Shown here one piece after another: positions 35,047-43,821 of a stretch of 64,000 nucleotides of DNA. This DNA is from UBA11650 sp963997925 (GTDB taxonomy: Bacteria > Chloroflexota > Dehalococcoidia > Lucifugimonadales > UBA3495), in contig CAXEOX010000001.1 of the NCBI GenBank assembly GCA_963997925.1, positions 1-64,000 on the forward strand, given 5' to 3'. Below the pieces are notes generated by a model. That model saw only the letters and a list, made by a program, of their open reading frames with translations. It ran no database searches and was not told where the DNA came from. A program made the translations under genes and the position numbers. Every line of letters begins with the position of its first letter. Within the stretch, counting starts at the first letter, position 1.

Positions 35047-36336
35047 TTGACGTCGACTCCCAACGAACTCATCGTCATCAAGCCAGGCTGGCTCATTGAT
35101 GGACAGGGTGGTCCGCCCATCCAAGGGCATGCCGTCACGATCCAGGGAGATCGCATAGCTTGGTGTGGTCCCGCCGAGCAAACCGACGATCCGTCCGGGC
35201 CGGTTCTCGGGCCGGATGGTTCGCCCAGCCCCCAGGTGTTAGACCTGCAAACCGCGACTCTTTTACCCGGACTGATCGACTGCCATACCCACACCAATAT
35301 GCCCGGAGACGGACGCAGGGGTGAGGACGTAATCAGCGACTCCGACGATGTCCGGCTGTTGCGGTCCGCCAAAAACGTGGAACGGGCGTTGGTGTCGGGG
35401 GTGACCACCCTGTGCGACGCTGGGTCCTGGAACCGTACAGCCTTCTCCCTCAAGGAAGGTATCCGCCAAGGGCTGGTGGCCGGCCCCAGGGTCATGGTAG
35501 CAGGACAGCCGGTTACGGTGACCGGCGGACATCTTTGGTACATGGGCGGCGAGGCCGACGGACCGGAAGAGGTCCGGCAGCGGGTTCGAACGCTCATCAA
35601 AGAGGGAGCGGACTTCATAAAGGTGATAGCCTCCGGCGGCAGCACGGTCACCAGCGACCCCTACCGTCCTTCGCTGACCGTTGAAGAACTGAAGGTAGCC
35701 ACATCGGAAGCACACGGACGGAACCGCCCTGTGTCTGCCCATTGCCGCTCCACTGTCGCCATCAACAATGCACTGGATGCTGGCGTTGACGTCATTTTCC
35801 ATTGCGCCTTCTACGAGCCTGACCAGTCGTACCGGTACGATCAGGCCACCGCCGAGCGCTTGGCCGAAGGGACTACCTGGGTCAATCCCACCCTATACCT
35901 GGGAACTTTCCGGAGAACTCAGCTTCGCGCGAAACGGGAACGGGGCGAACTGAATGGCGAAGAAGTGGTCATGCTGGAAAGGCTTGAAGGCAACGCACGT
36001 TACCGGGAAGACCAGTTCGGCCGGCTCGTCGAGATGGGAGTGAAGTTCGTGGGGGGCTCGGACTGCGGTTGGGGCAGCTATCCCTTCGGTGACTTTCAGG
36101 GCGAATTATTAGCCCTAAATAACATGGGACTGTCCCCCATGCAGTCCATCTTGGCGGGAACCAGGGACGCTGCCACAGCGATGAGGGTTTCAGACAATAC
36201 CGGGACCATCGAGACCGGAAAAGCAGCCGACCTGCTGCTGGTGGAAGGCAACCCGGTGGAAGAGATAGCCGCTCTACGCCGGGTGCTTGCCGTGTTCCAT
36301 GAGGGAAGTTGGGCCGCTGGGTCTAAGCTGCCGTAA
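35047..36336 (+). CDS. Amidohydrolase, imidazolonepropionase/prolidase-like
   Basis: A 429-residue amidohydrolase. LIDCHTHTNM gives HxH, FIKVIASGG a carboxylated Lys, SAHCRS and IFHCAFYEP further His, and VGGSDCGWG the Asp. This pattern matches prolidase-like amidohydrolases of the Sgx9260/Cc2672 type that hydrolyse N-acyl or Xaa-Pro dipeptides. TTG start after AGAGGAGGG. It likely forms an operon with the asparaginase-like gene, which suits breakdown of an amide-linked compound. Confidence 0.9.
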   Translation: MTSTPNELIVIKPGWLIDGQGGPPIQGHAVTIQGDRIAWCGPAEQTDDPSGPVLGPDGSPSPQVLDLQTATLLPGLIDCHTHTNMPGDGRRGEDVISDSDDVRLLRSAKNVERALVSGVTTLCDAGSWNRTAFSLKEGIRQGLVAGPRVMVAGQPVTVTGGHLWYMGGEADGPEEVRQRVRTLIKEGADFIKVIASGGSTVTSDPYRPSLTVEELKVATSEAHGRNRPVSAHCRSTVAINNALDAGVDVIFHCAFYEPDQSYRYDQATAERLAEGTTWVNPTLYLGTFRRTQLRAKRERGELNGEEVVMLERLEGNARYREDQFGRLVEMGVKFVGGSDCGWGSYPFGDFQGELLALNNMGLSPMQSILAGTRDAATAMRVSDNTGTIETGKAADLLLVEGNPVEEIAALRRVLAVFHEGSWAAGSKLP

Positions 36337-36358
36337 GCCGCATCCCCCTCTGACGACA

Positions 36359-36393
36359 GTAGGGGCAGGTTCTTCAAACCTGCCCCTACATTT
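36359..36393. repeat. GTAGGGGCAGGTT inverted repeat (A, copy 1), may terminate
   Basis: GTAGGGGCAGGTT (36359-36371) and AACCTGCCCCTAC (36377-36389), 13-bp perfect stem with 5-nt loop, then ATTTTGC, so it can end the upstream plus-strand transcript. Related copies are at 51329 and 59677. Confidence 0.8.
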
Positions 36394-36460
36394 TGCTCAG
36401 GATGATTGCCACTCAGATTCCATGCGTCTTCGGGGCCTTCCCGAAAACGCAACCGGCATC

Positions 36461-38731
36461 TTACTGGTGGAACAGGTTCAGCGCCGAGCCCAACCGGAAC
36501 CACTCGATCTGGGGTTCGCCCAGGGTATGGTTCAGGCTCAACGTTTCGCTGGTCCCGTCGGAGTGGCTGACGGTGCAAGGGACGGGCTTGCCGGGTGCCA
36601 GTTCAGTCAAACCGGTCAGGCTGATACGATCGTCCTCGCGAATCTTGTCGTAGTCGGCGGAGTCGCTGAACGTCAGAGCCAGCAAGCCCTGTTTCTTCAG
36701 ATTTGTCTCGTGGATGCGAGCGAAGCTGCGGGCTATGACCGCGCCACCACCCAGCAATTTCGGCGATAGAGCGGCGTGTTCCCGGCTGCTACCCTCACCG
36801 TAGTTGGAGTCACCAACCACCACCCACTTCAACCCTTCGGCCTGGTAGTGCCGGGCGATGTGGGAGACGGCTACACCGGTCTCGCCGGATAAGACGTCCA
36901 GCCCCTTGCCGGCCTCGCCGTTGTAGGCGTTGATGCCGCCCATCAAGAAGTTCTCGCTGAACTTGGTGAGGTGTCCCCGGAGGCTCAGCCAAGGACCGGC
37001 GGGGGAGATGTGGTCCGTGGTGCACTTCCCTTGAACTTTCATGACGACGGGCGCGTCCACGATGTCCTTCTGGTCCCATGCAGGCCAGGGGTTGATTAAC
37101 TCGATCCTCGGGCTGTTGGGGTCGACCACCACTTCCACGCTGCTCCCGTCTTCCGGAGGCGCGATATAGGAAGAGTTACCGGGATCGAAATCCTCTTCCG
37201 GAACATCGGGAGCTTGCTTCGGCGGCTCCAGCATAACCGCGTTCCCTTGGGCGTCGGTCAGCGTGTCCGTCATGGGATTGAAGGACAGCCTTCCGGCCAG
37301 AGCCAGGGCCACAGTCATTTCCGGGCTGGCGATGAAGTTCATCGTTTGGGGCCGGGCGTCGTTACGAGCGGGGAAGTTGCGGTTGTAGGACGTAACAATA
37401 GTATTGGCGTCTTCATTTTCCCGAGCCCGCCGCCACTGTCCGATGCAGGGACCGCAAGCGTTGGCCAGGACCGTTGCACCGATAGACCGTAGGGACTCCA
37501 ACTGGCCGTCCCGCTCGATGGTTGCCCGCACCTGTTCGGAACCCGGCGTCACCATCAATTGGGTCGCTATTTCGATGCCAAAAGCTTTGGCTTGCTCCGC
37601 CACGTCAGCCGAGCGACTCATGTCTTCGTAGGAGGAGTTGGTGCAGCTTCCGATCAGCGCAGTAGAAATCTCGTCGATAAACCCATTGGCCGGGTCTTTG
37701 ACTTGGGCGGCCAATTCAGAGATCGGGCGGGCCCGGTCCGGAGAGTGTGGGCCCACCAGGTGGGGCTCCAGCTTGCTCAAGTCAATCTCCACGACGCGGT
37801 CAAAGTGGGCCTCCGGATTGTCCAGCACTTCCTGGTCCGCCCGGAACATCTCACGGTTCTGATCGGCCAGGTCCGCCAGTTCGGCACGGTGGGTGGACCG
37901 GAGATACCGGGCCATCGACTCATCGTAAGGGAAAACCGATGTCGTCGCTCCCAACTCCGCGCCCATGTTTGTGATGGTCGCTTTGCCGGTACAGCTTATC
38001 GTCTCTGTTCCCGGCCCGAAGTACTCGATGATCGCGTTGGTGGCTCCGGAGACGGTTAGTTCACCTGCTAGATAGAGAATGATGTCTTTGGGGGCGGTCC
38101 ATCCATTCAGTCTGCCTGTCAGCTTGACGCCGATGCGGCTAGGATAAAGGACTTCCCAGGGGAGCCCGGCCATAACTTCCACCGCATCGGCCCCGCCCAC
38201 ACCCACCGAGCAAGCGCCAAGGCCGCCGGCGTTGGGTGTATGGGAATCGGTGCCGATAATCATCGCTCCGGGGAAAGCGTACTGCTCCAGGTTTACTTGG
38301 TGCAGGATACCCGCGCCGGGACCCCAGAAGCCCACGCCGAATTTGGCGGCGGCGGAGCGCAGAAAATCGTAAACCTCACCGTTTTCCGACACGGACTCGT
38401 TCAAGTCGGAAGATGCTCCAACCCGAGCTTGAATCAGGTGGTCGCAGTGAACACTGGTTGGGACTGCGGTGCTGGCCCGGCGGGTCTGCATGAACACCAG
38501 CATGGCAGTCTGGCCCAAAACGTCTTGTAGAATCACTCGGTCTGGGCGAGCCAGCAGGTAGCTCTTGCCAGCCTCCAACTCCTGGTTTTCCGGATCGTCC
38601 AGGTGGGAAAGGACCAGCTTGTCCGCCAACCCCAGGGGCCTACCCAGTCTCGGGCGAACAATCTCCAAGTTATTGCGCATGATTGTGTATGCGTTAGCTA
38701 CAAATTCAGGTGTTGAATCAATTACCGGCAT
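36461..38731 (-). CDS. acn: Aconitate hydratase (mitochondrial type)
   Basis: A 756-residue aconitase interconverting citrate and isocitrate in the TCA cycle. [4Fe-4S] ligands are in IGSCTNSSYED and NACGPCIGQW. IGTDSHTPNAGG, SVHCDHLIQA and GSSREHAAL are active-site motifs; the C-terminal swivel domain starts near GKCTTDHISPAGPW. Length is as in mitochondrial-type aconitases. GGGAG precedes the ATG. It is alone, on the minus strand, amid catabolic genes. Confidence 0.96.
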   Translation of the reverse strand: MPVIDSTPEFVANAYTIMRNNLEIVRPRLGRPLGLADKLVLSHLDDPENQELEAGKSYLLARPDRVILQDVLGQTAMLVFMQTRRASTAVPTSVHCDHLIQARVGASSDLNESVSENGEVYDFLRSAAAKFGVGFWGPGAGILHQVNLEQYAFPGAMIIGTDSHTPNAGGLGACSVGVGGADAVEVMAGLPWEVLYPSRIGVKLTGRLNGWTAPKDIILYLAGELTVSGATNAIIEYFGPGTETISCTGKATITNMGAELGATTSVFPYDESMARYLRSTHRAELADLADQNREMFRADQEVLDNPEAHFDRVVEIDLSKLEPHLVGPHSPDRARPISELAAQVKDPANGFIDEISTALIGSCTNSSYEDMSRSADVAEQAKAFGIEIATQLMVTPGSEQVRATIERDGQLESLRSIGATVLANACGPCIGQWRRARENEDANTIVTSYNRNFPARNDARPQTMNFIASPEMTVALALAGRLSFNPMTDTLTDAQGNAVMLEPPKQAPDVPEEDFDPGNSSYIAPPEDGSSVEVVVDPNSPRIELINPWPAWDQKDIVDAPVVMKVQGKCTTDHISPAGPWLSLRGHLTKFSENFLMGGINAYNGEAGKGLDVLSGETGVAVSHIARHYQAEGLKWVVVGDSNYGEGSSREHAALSPKLLGGGAVIARSFARIHETNLKKQGLLALTFSDSADYDKIREDDRISLTGLTELAPGKPVPCTVSHSDGTSETLSLNHTLGEPQIEWFRLGSALNLFHQ

Positions 38732-39096
38732 TGCAGATCTCCCGTTTCAAGTGGATTGCATTTAGGCGGATTGAGCCCCAATAAACTGCTCAACAAGGAC
38801 ATCGGCGAGTGTATCAGCACCTCGCCACGGCGTCAAACTAACCGCCTCTTGGAGACGTAAAAGCCCACCTTATGATAGAGGTAATTTTCCCGGCATCGCA
38901 CCTTGAGCTTTAACCAAGAGGAGGACCCACGATTTCCTGGTTGTATTTCTCGGAGACGGCCTTGAGCCTTTCAACGTAAGAACCCGCTGCGCCCTTCTTG
39001 ATATGGATGGCGCGTTACGCGGTTACAAGCCGATCGATCGGTTCCGTGTCATGCGGGGATAATTACCTTGCGTAAGGGGAAGTGGGAAGATGGGTA
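38732..39096. other. Gene-free gap with a possible coding relic
   Basis: I find no promoter, RNA gene or intact ORF in this 365-nt gap. The minus-strand stretch 38910-39014 reads as a short protein-like segment and is listed separately. Confidence 0.5.
38910..39014 (-). pseudogene. Possible relic of a protein C-terminus
   Basis: A 34-codon frame with no start reads IHIKKGAAGSYVERLKAV then SEKYNQEIVGPP before TAA at 38910-38912. Its amphipathic, charged composition looks like real coding sequence. I cannot assign the parent family. Confidence 0.3.
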
Positions 39097-39585
39097 TTAT
39101 CCAAGAAATAATGTATAAGTCCCACGGCCAGCCTGGGTGATGGTCTGGGGAAACAAAACCCGATGGTCGGCTGACAGCGCCTGCTTGGCGACTTCCACGT
39201 TGATGGCCCCGATCTGCTCTATGGCCAGTATCTCTTCCAAGGTGAAGAATTCGGCCCTATCTACTTCTGTCATGTCTGGTTTAGGCTCGCCGCTTAGACC
39301 GTTGAGCAACATCACCACGTAGATGCTGTTGCCACCGTCTTCGTCGTAGCGGTTCCTGATACCCAGCACGCCTTGAACCTCAGCCGTGACCCCGGCCTCC
39401 TCCTCCACTTCACGCACCACTGCCTTCTCGATGGTTTCGTCCTGCTCGACGAACCCACCGGGTACCTGCCAGTTACCATGGCCTCGGCGTGACAAGCGGC
39501 GCACTAAAAGCAGGCGCCCGTCTCGCACCACGGCTCCGCCTACGCCGACGTTATATCCGGTGTTGTATCTTTCCGGTGGAGGCAT
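39097..39585 (-). CDS. Nudix hydrolase
   Basis: A 162-residue Nudix protein. The Nudix box GGFVEQDETIEKAVVREV then EEEAGV fits GX5EX7REUXEEXGU. LLLVRRLSRRGHGNWQVPG precedes it, as in ADP-ribose or ADP-sugar pyrophosphatases and NADH-type enzymes. It would clean up a nucleoside diphosphate derivative. It is flanked by gene-free sequence. Confidence 0.93.
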   Translation of the reverse strand: MPPPERYNTGYNVGVGGAVVRDGRLLLVRRLSRRGHGNWQVPGGFVEQDETIEKAVVREVEEEAGVTAEVQGVLGIRNRYDEDGGNSIYVVMLLNGLSGEPKPDMTEVDRAEFFTLEEILAIEQIGAINVEVAKQALSADHRVLFPQTITQAGRGTYTLFLG

Positions 39586-39767
39586 ACGTTATCCACGCTC
39601 CCTTGAGGGTTTCTTTGGGAAGACATGCTACCAGAAATCAGGCGTGAAGGCGGCATGACTATGCGGTAGCCCCGGCTAGAGATATAATCATGGCTGTTTG
39701 CTGGCCGACAGCGAACTTCCGATTCTTTCCCTTAGTAACGAAATGCGTTCCCGGAGAGGTGACTGAA

Positions 39768-40283
39768 ATGACTCAACAATCGGCTGAGCTTAGCCCACAA
39801 ACGGTATTGGATGAACTGAAGAAGAACGGCGTTACCCACGTCGTCTGGCTACCCGACAGCGAGACCAACTGGCTGTATCTGCTGATGCAGGCAGAACCGA
39901 CCATCGACCTCATCACCGTTAGCCGGGAAGGTCAGGCATTTTCCACCGCTGCGGGCCTGGCGGTGGGCGGGGCAAAACCCGTGATTCTGATTCAGAACAC
40001 CGGGCTACAGGAGTCGGGCGACTCGATGCGCGGTTGGACCATGGGCATGCACATACCGGTGGTCTTGATGGTCGGGTATCGGGGCTACACCCGCCACGGC
40101 GACAACTCCGACACCGCCGCCACCTACACCGAGCCCTTCTTGAACGCCTACAACATCAAGTACTACCTGATCGAGAACAATGACGATGCCGGCCGGATCA
40201 CCCGCGCCTTTGAGGAAGCCGACAAAGCCCAAGGCCCCGTGGCGGTCTTAGTAGGCGACGAGTTCCACGGATTCAATCGCTAA
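39768..40283 (+). CDS. TPP enzyme, N-terminal (Pyr) subunit, sulfopyruvate decarboxylase alpha-like
   Basis: A 171-residue subunit holding only the pyrimidine-binding half of a thiamine-diphosphate enzyme. SREGQAFSTAAGLAVGG contains the catalytic Glu that activates the thiazolium. ILIQNTGLQESGDSMRG matches ComD-type sulfopyruvate or phosphonopyruvate decarboxylase alpha subunits. The C-terminal FEEADKAQGPVAVLVG is the family end. ATG 39768 follows GGAGAGG. The other half is the next gene, so the two assemble as a heteromer that decarboxylates a 2-oxo acid, perhaps sulfonated. Confidence 0.88.
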   Translation: MTQQSAELSPQTVLDELKKNGVTHVVWLPDSETNWLYLLMQAEPTIDLITVSREGQAFSTAAGLAVGGAKPVILIQNTGLQESGDSMRGWTMGMHIPVVLMVGYRGYTRHGDNSDTAATYTEPFLNAYNIKYYLIENNDDAGRITRAFEEADKAQGPVAVLVGDEFHGFNR

Positions 40284-40341
40284 TAGCACCCCGGAATATC
40301 GGGCTTCCCGGCCATTAACGTGAAATATTAGGAGACACTAG

Positions 40342-40929
40342 ATGATTCATACAGAAGAAATGTTCAAGGTCTTTGCCCAGTACCGGGGCAACGCGATAGT
40401 CATCCCGGGCCGCGGTGGACGCCACTGGCACACAATCACCGATCAGCCGTCACGGGACGTGCCTCTCGGCGACCCGGCCATGGGCGGCCACGGCTCCTTC
40501 GGATTGGGATTCGCTCTCGCCCGCCCCAACGAAAAGGTGATTCTCTTCGACTCGGAGGGAGACATCTTGATGAACATGGGTGCGTTGCCCACCATCGCCG
40601 AGAAGGCCCCGCCGAATTTCTACCACTTCATGCTTGACAACGAGGTCTATGCGACGACCGGCGGCCAACCGGTGCCCAACGCCAAGAACATCGCCTACGA
40701 CGTGATAGCCAAGGGTTCCGGCTATCCCTCTACCTTCTCCTTCGACAACCTGGAAGACTTCACCAACAACATCGAAGCGATCCTGAACGCCCCCGGCCCG
40801 GTGTTCGTGGCCCTGAAAGTCCACCCGGAAGTGGAGAACGTCCCCATCGGCCAGAGAATCCGCTGGAACCCGCGCACCCGTGACAAGGTTATCGAAGACT
40901 TGCAGGCAGCGATCGGACCGCGAAAGTAA
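40342..40929 (+). CDS. TPP enzyme, C-terminal (PP) subunit, sulfopyruvate decarboxylase beta-like
   Basis: A 195-residue subunit with the pyrophosphate half. The Mg/ThDP motif is FDSEGDILMNMGALPTI followed by HFMLDNEVYATTGGQ; the usual GDG is read EGD. GDPAMGGHGSFGLGFALA is the conserved helix before it. It starts 58 nt after the alpha-like gene with AGGAGA before the ATG. A nitroreductase starts 10 nt after its stop, so the three form an operon. Confidence 0.9.
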   Translation: MIHTEEMFKVFAQYRGNAIVIPGRGGRHWHTITDQPSRDVPLGDPAMGGHGSFGLGFALARPNEKVILFDSEGDILMNMGALPTIAEKAPPNFYHFMLDNEVYATTGGQPVPNAKNIAYDVIAKGSGYPSTFSFDNLEDFTNNIEAILNAPGPVFVALKVHPEVENVPIGQRIRWNPRTRDKVIEDLQAAIGPRK

Positions 40930-40939
40930 GGAGCAACGA

Positions 40940-41566
40940 ATGACCGAGAGCATCGACCTGTTCGAGGCCATCGATACACAGCGGGGCATACGCCGATTCA
41001 AGCCCGACCCGGTCCCCGACGAACTCATCACCCGCCTGGTGCAGGCCGCTATCAAAGCGCCATCAGGCGGGGTTAGGCAAGGTTGGAGCTTCATCGTTAT
41101 TCGGGACCAGGACACCAAGGACAGGATCGGAGAGCTTTACCGAACCGGGGATAGATTCTCGATCACTCCCGAATTGACCGGTCAGGTGCGGCGCGTCTAC
41201 GGCGCCGCCCAATATCTGGAAGATCACATGGAGGACGTGCCTGCCTTCATACTGGCCTGCATCCAGGCCAACCCTGACGGCTCCTATTCGGCTGCATCCA
41301 TATTCCCTGCCGTCCAGAACATCCTACTGGCGGCGCGGGGGCTTGGGCTGGGGTGTTGTTTGACTACCCGGCAGACAAGGTTCGAGAAAGATATCAAAGA
41401 ACTGCTCAACATCCCCGACGACGTCGCCACGGCGGCCCTGTTACCGCTAGGGTTTCCCGCCGAGGGCGTAGGATACGGTCCCACCAGGCGCAGAGCGCTG
41501 GAAGAAGTAGCATTTGACGGCTTGTGGGGAAACGGTTGGCAGCTTCCCGAATCCAGCCAATCATAA
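40940..41566 (+). CDS. Nitroreductase family FMN oxidoreductase
   Basis: A 208-residue FMN protein. RGIRRFKPDPVPDEL and AAIKAPSGGVRQGWSF bind the FMN phosphate; PAVQNILLAARGLGLGCCLTT is the family core and LPLGFPAEGVGYGPTRR the C-terminal motif. It reduces nitro groups, quinones or enones, or dehalogenates. AAGGAG precedes the ATG. It overlaps in operon with the split TPP enzyme and precedes a zinc alcohol dehydrogenase. Confidence 0.92.
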   Translation: MTESIDLFEAIDTQRGIRRFKPDPVPDELITRLVQAAIKAPSGGVRQGWSFIVIRDQDTKDRIGELYRTGDRFSITPELTGQVRRVYGAAQYLEDHMEDVPAFILACIQANPDGSYSAASIFPAVQNILLAARGLGLGCCLTTRQTRFEKDIKELLNIPDDVATAALLPLGFPAEGVGYGPTRRRALEEVAFDGLWGNGWQLPESSQS

Positions 41567-41619
41567 GTGACCAAATTCGGACGTTTCAATCACCCGGCTA
41601 ATAGGTAAGGAGATCTGAA

Positions 41620-42705
41620 ATGCCCCATCAGGTCAACGGAATAGTCGCTACTGCCAAAGGCGCCGAGGTATCGTTACAGAGCATCCTGGTTCCCGATCCA
41701 GGCCCCGGCGAGGCTTTGATTCGGGTTAAAGCCTGCGGCGTCTGCCACACCGACCTGCACTACCGGGAAGGCGCGATCAACGACGAGTTTCCCTTCCTAC
41801 TGGGACATGAAGCTTCTGGCACGGTGGAGAGCGTAGGAGATGGCGTGAACAACGTCGCTCCGGGAGACTTCGTCATAATCGCCTGGCGATCTCCCTGCGG
41901 CACCTGCCGCTCCTGCCAGCGCGGGCGGCCCTGGTACTGCTTCTCCAGCCGCAACGCCCAGCAGCCCATGACTCTGGCCGACGGTACTCCCCTGTCGCCC
42001 GCCTTGGGTATCGGCGCTTTCGCCGAGTTGACCCTGGTGGACGCCGGACAAGCCGTAAAGATTAACCCCGACGCCAGTCCCCAAGCCGCCGGCCTGGTGG
42101 GCTGCGGCATCATGGCCGGTCTGGGAGCCGCCATCAACACCGGCGGCGTGTCCCGGGGCGATTCTGTTGCCGTCTTTGGATGCGGGGGTGTTGGCGACGC
42201 CGCCATCGCCGGAGCGAAACTGGCCGGGGCCCACACCATCATCGGCGTGGACATCGACGATCGTAAGCTGGAGTGGGCCAAAGAATTCGGCGCCACCCAC
42301 ACGGTCAACGCTTCTCAGACCGACCCCGTCGAAGCCATAAGGGCGCTAACCGGGGGCAACGGCGCTAACATCACCATCGAGGCTGTCGGCAGCCCAAGAA
42401 CCTACGAGCAAGCCTTCTACGCCCGCGACCACGCCGGAACGTTGGTTCAGGTGGGCGTTCCCAGCCCTGACATGAAGATAGAACTGCCCCTGATAGAGTT
42501 GTTCGGACGGGGCGGGTCCCTCAAGTCTTCTTGGTACGGCGACTGTCTACCCAGCCGCGACTTCCCCATGTACATAGACCTGTACCTGCAAGGCCGCCTG
42601 GATCTGGACAGATTCGTATCGGAAACCATCCCTCTAGACGGCGTTGAAGACGCCTTCCACAAGATGGAGCGGGGAGAAGTGCTGCGGTCGGTGGTGGTTT
42701 TTTAG
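41620..42705 (+). CDS. Zinc alcohol dehydrogenase, class III-like
   Basis: A 361-residue MDR enzyme. CGVCHTDLHY and GHEASGTVE give catalytic zinc residues, CGTCRSCQRGRPWYC the four-Cys structural zinc, and FGCGGVGDAAIAGAKLAGA the NAD-binding loop. It is like S-(hydroxymethyl)-thiol and mycothiol-dependent formaldehyde dehydrogenases, and acts probably on aldehyde adducts. In context it may reduce or oxidise the aldehyde produced by the TPP decarboxylase pair upstream. GGAGATC precedes the ATG. Confidence 0.92.
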   Translation: MPHQVNGIVATAKGAEVSLQSILVPDPGPGEALIRVKACGVCHTDLHYREGAINDEFPFLLGHEASGTVESVGDGVNNVAPGDFVIIAWRSPCGTCRSCQRGRPWYCFSSRNAQQPMTLADGTPLSPALGIGAFAELTLVDAGQAVKINPDASPQAAGLVGCGIMAGLGAAINTGGVSRGDSVAVFGCGGVGDAAIAGAKLAGAHTIIGVDIDDRKLEWAKEFGATHTVNASQTDPVEAIRALTGGNGANITIEAVGSPRTYEQAFYARDHAGTLVQVGVPSPDMKIELPLIELFGRGGSLKSSWYGDCLPSRDFPMYIDLYLQGRLDLDRFVSETIPLDGVEDAFHKMERGEVLRSVVVF

Positions 42706-42872
42706 CCGTCCATTTTCCTTTTCCAAGACGCCCATCGGTTTGGTACACAGTAATATCGCTGGACCATTATTCACGTTTGCCTGGGGCATATTCATATAAC
42801 CCCCCCAAACCTCCCCTCCCCGGCATACGTACCCCACAACCAGTGACCAATGGTCCCTTTTGTTCGGGCCGT

Positions 42873-42940
42873 ACTACCCTTCCTAGCCATGGAGGGTAGT
42901 CTTAACCTCACCGTAGGGAACGACCTACTCTACGTTCCCT
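42873..42940 (+). promoter_or_regulatory. Two hairpins in UspA leader
   Basis: ACTACCCT (42873-42880) pairs with AGGGTAGT (42893-42900), and AGGGAACG (42915-42922) with CGTTCCCT (42933-42940). GGGAGG follows the second hairpin directly. They could structure the 5' leader or terminate upstream transcripts. Confidence 0.5.
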
Positions 42941-42952
42941 GGGAGGCAAGCG

Positions 42953-43501
42953 ATGTATTCTGAGATTCTAGTGCCGTTAGACGGGTCTCACTTATCGGAG
43001 CAAGTACTGCCTTACGTGCGAATGCTGGCAGGCTCGTTCAGACTGCCGGTCCATCTGTTCCAGCCGTACAGCCCGGTCTCCGAGGAACTAGCTGACCCGC
43101 TTCACGGCCGGTATCGGGACGCCGTGTCCGAGTCCTACCGAAACGAGGCTACGGATTATCTTCACACCATTGGTCAGACGATGGAAGAGATTGGCGTGGC
43201 GGTTAGATACTCGGTACGGGAAGGGAGACCCGCACATCTGATTGTCGATGAGGCGGAGAAGAATCCGGGCGCGTTGATCGCCATGTCGACCCACGGTCGT
43301 TCCGGTGTCAGCCGGTGGCTGCTGGGCAGCATCACCAACAAGGTCCTGCATGCCACCAACGCCCCGCTGCTTGTGGTACGGGCCAGCGAGGGAGAGGACA
43401 CCACTCCTCCTTCTGAATTGACTTCCATCATCGTACAGTTGGACGGCTCCACATTGGCCGAGGAGAGCCTTTCCCACGTCACCGACCTCGCAAGAAAATG
43501 A
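42953..43501 (+). CDS. UspA domain protein, N-terminal part of a split tandem protein
   Basis: A 182-residue protein with a complete Usp domain: YSEILVPLDGSHLSEQVLP at the start and MSTHGRSGVSRWLLGS as ATP-binding loop, then APLLVVRA. After a linker it begins a second Usp domain (SIIVQLDGSTLAEESL) but stops at residue 182. The second domain continues in the next ORF in another frame. The junction is AGAAAATGA: the TGA stop overlaps the ATG start. It may be one gene broken by loss of one A, or two coupled subunits. Confidence 0.88.
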   Translation: MYSEILVPLDGSHLSEQVLPYVRMLAGSFRLPVHLFQPYSPVSEELADPLHGRYRDAVSESYRNEATDYLHTIGQTMEEIGVAVRYSVREGRPAHLIVDEAEKNPGALIAMSTHGRSGVSRWLLGSITNKVLHATNAPLLVVRASEGEDTTPPSELTSIIVQLDGSTLAEESLSHVTDLARK

Positions 43502-43797
43502 ACCTAAAGGTGATTTTGGTGCGAGTGGAGAGCGACGGCGAAGAGGTAAGCAACAATTACCTCCATGCGATTCGGGACAGGTTGTCAGATGAGGGAGTGG
43601 CATCGGTGGAAAAGCGGGTGCTACACGGTCATCCCGCAGTCACCATAGTTGACCTAGCCCATGAGACTGCGAAAAGCCTGGTAACTATGACGACTCACGT
43701 CCGCTCCGGGATAGGCCGGTGGGTCTTGGGCAGCGTAACGGATAGGGTCGTACGGCATTCAGGAGACCCGGTGTTGGTGATTCGCTCTTCGGATTAA
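43498..43797 (+). CDS. UspA domain protein, C-terminal half
   Basis: A 99-residue continuation of the second Usp domain. NLKVILVRVES corresponds to strand 2, MTTHVRSGIGRWVLGSVTDRV to the nucleotide loop (first Gly replaced by Val) and DPVLVIRSSD to the last strand. It lacks the first strand and helix, which end the preceding ORF, so alone it would not fold as a whole Usp domain. An ATGA overlap would allow translational coupling. Confidence 0.85.
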   Translation: MNLKVILVRVESDGEEVSNNYLHAIRDRLSDEGVASVEKRVLHGHPAVTIVDLAHETAKSLVTMTTHVRSGIGRWVLGSVTDRVVRHSGDPVLVIRSSD

Positions 43798-43821
43798 GAG
43801 ATATGGGTGGGGGCACCGGGG

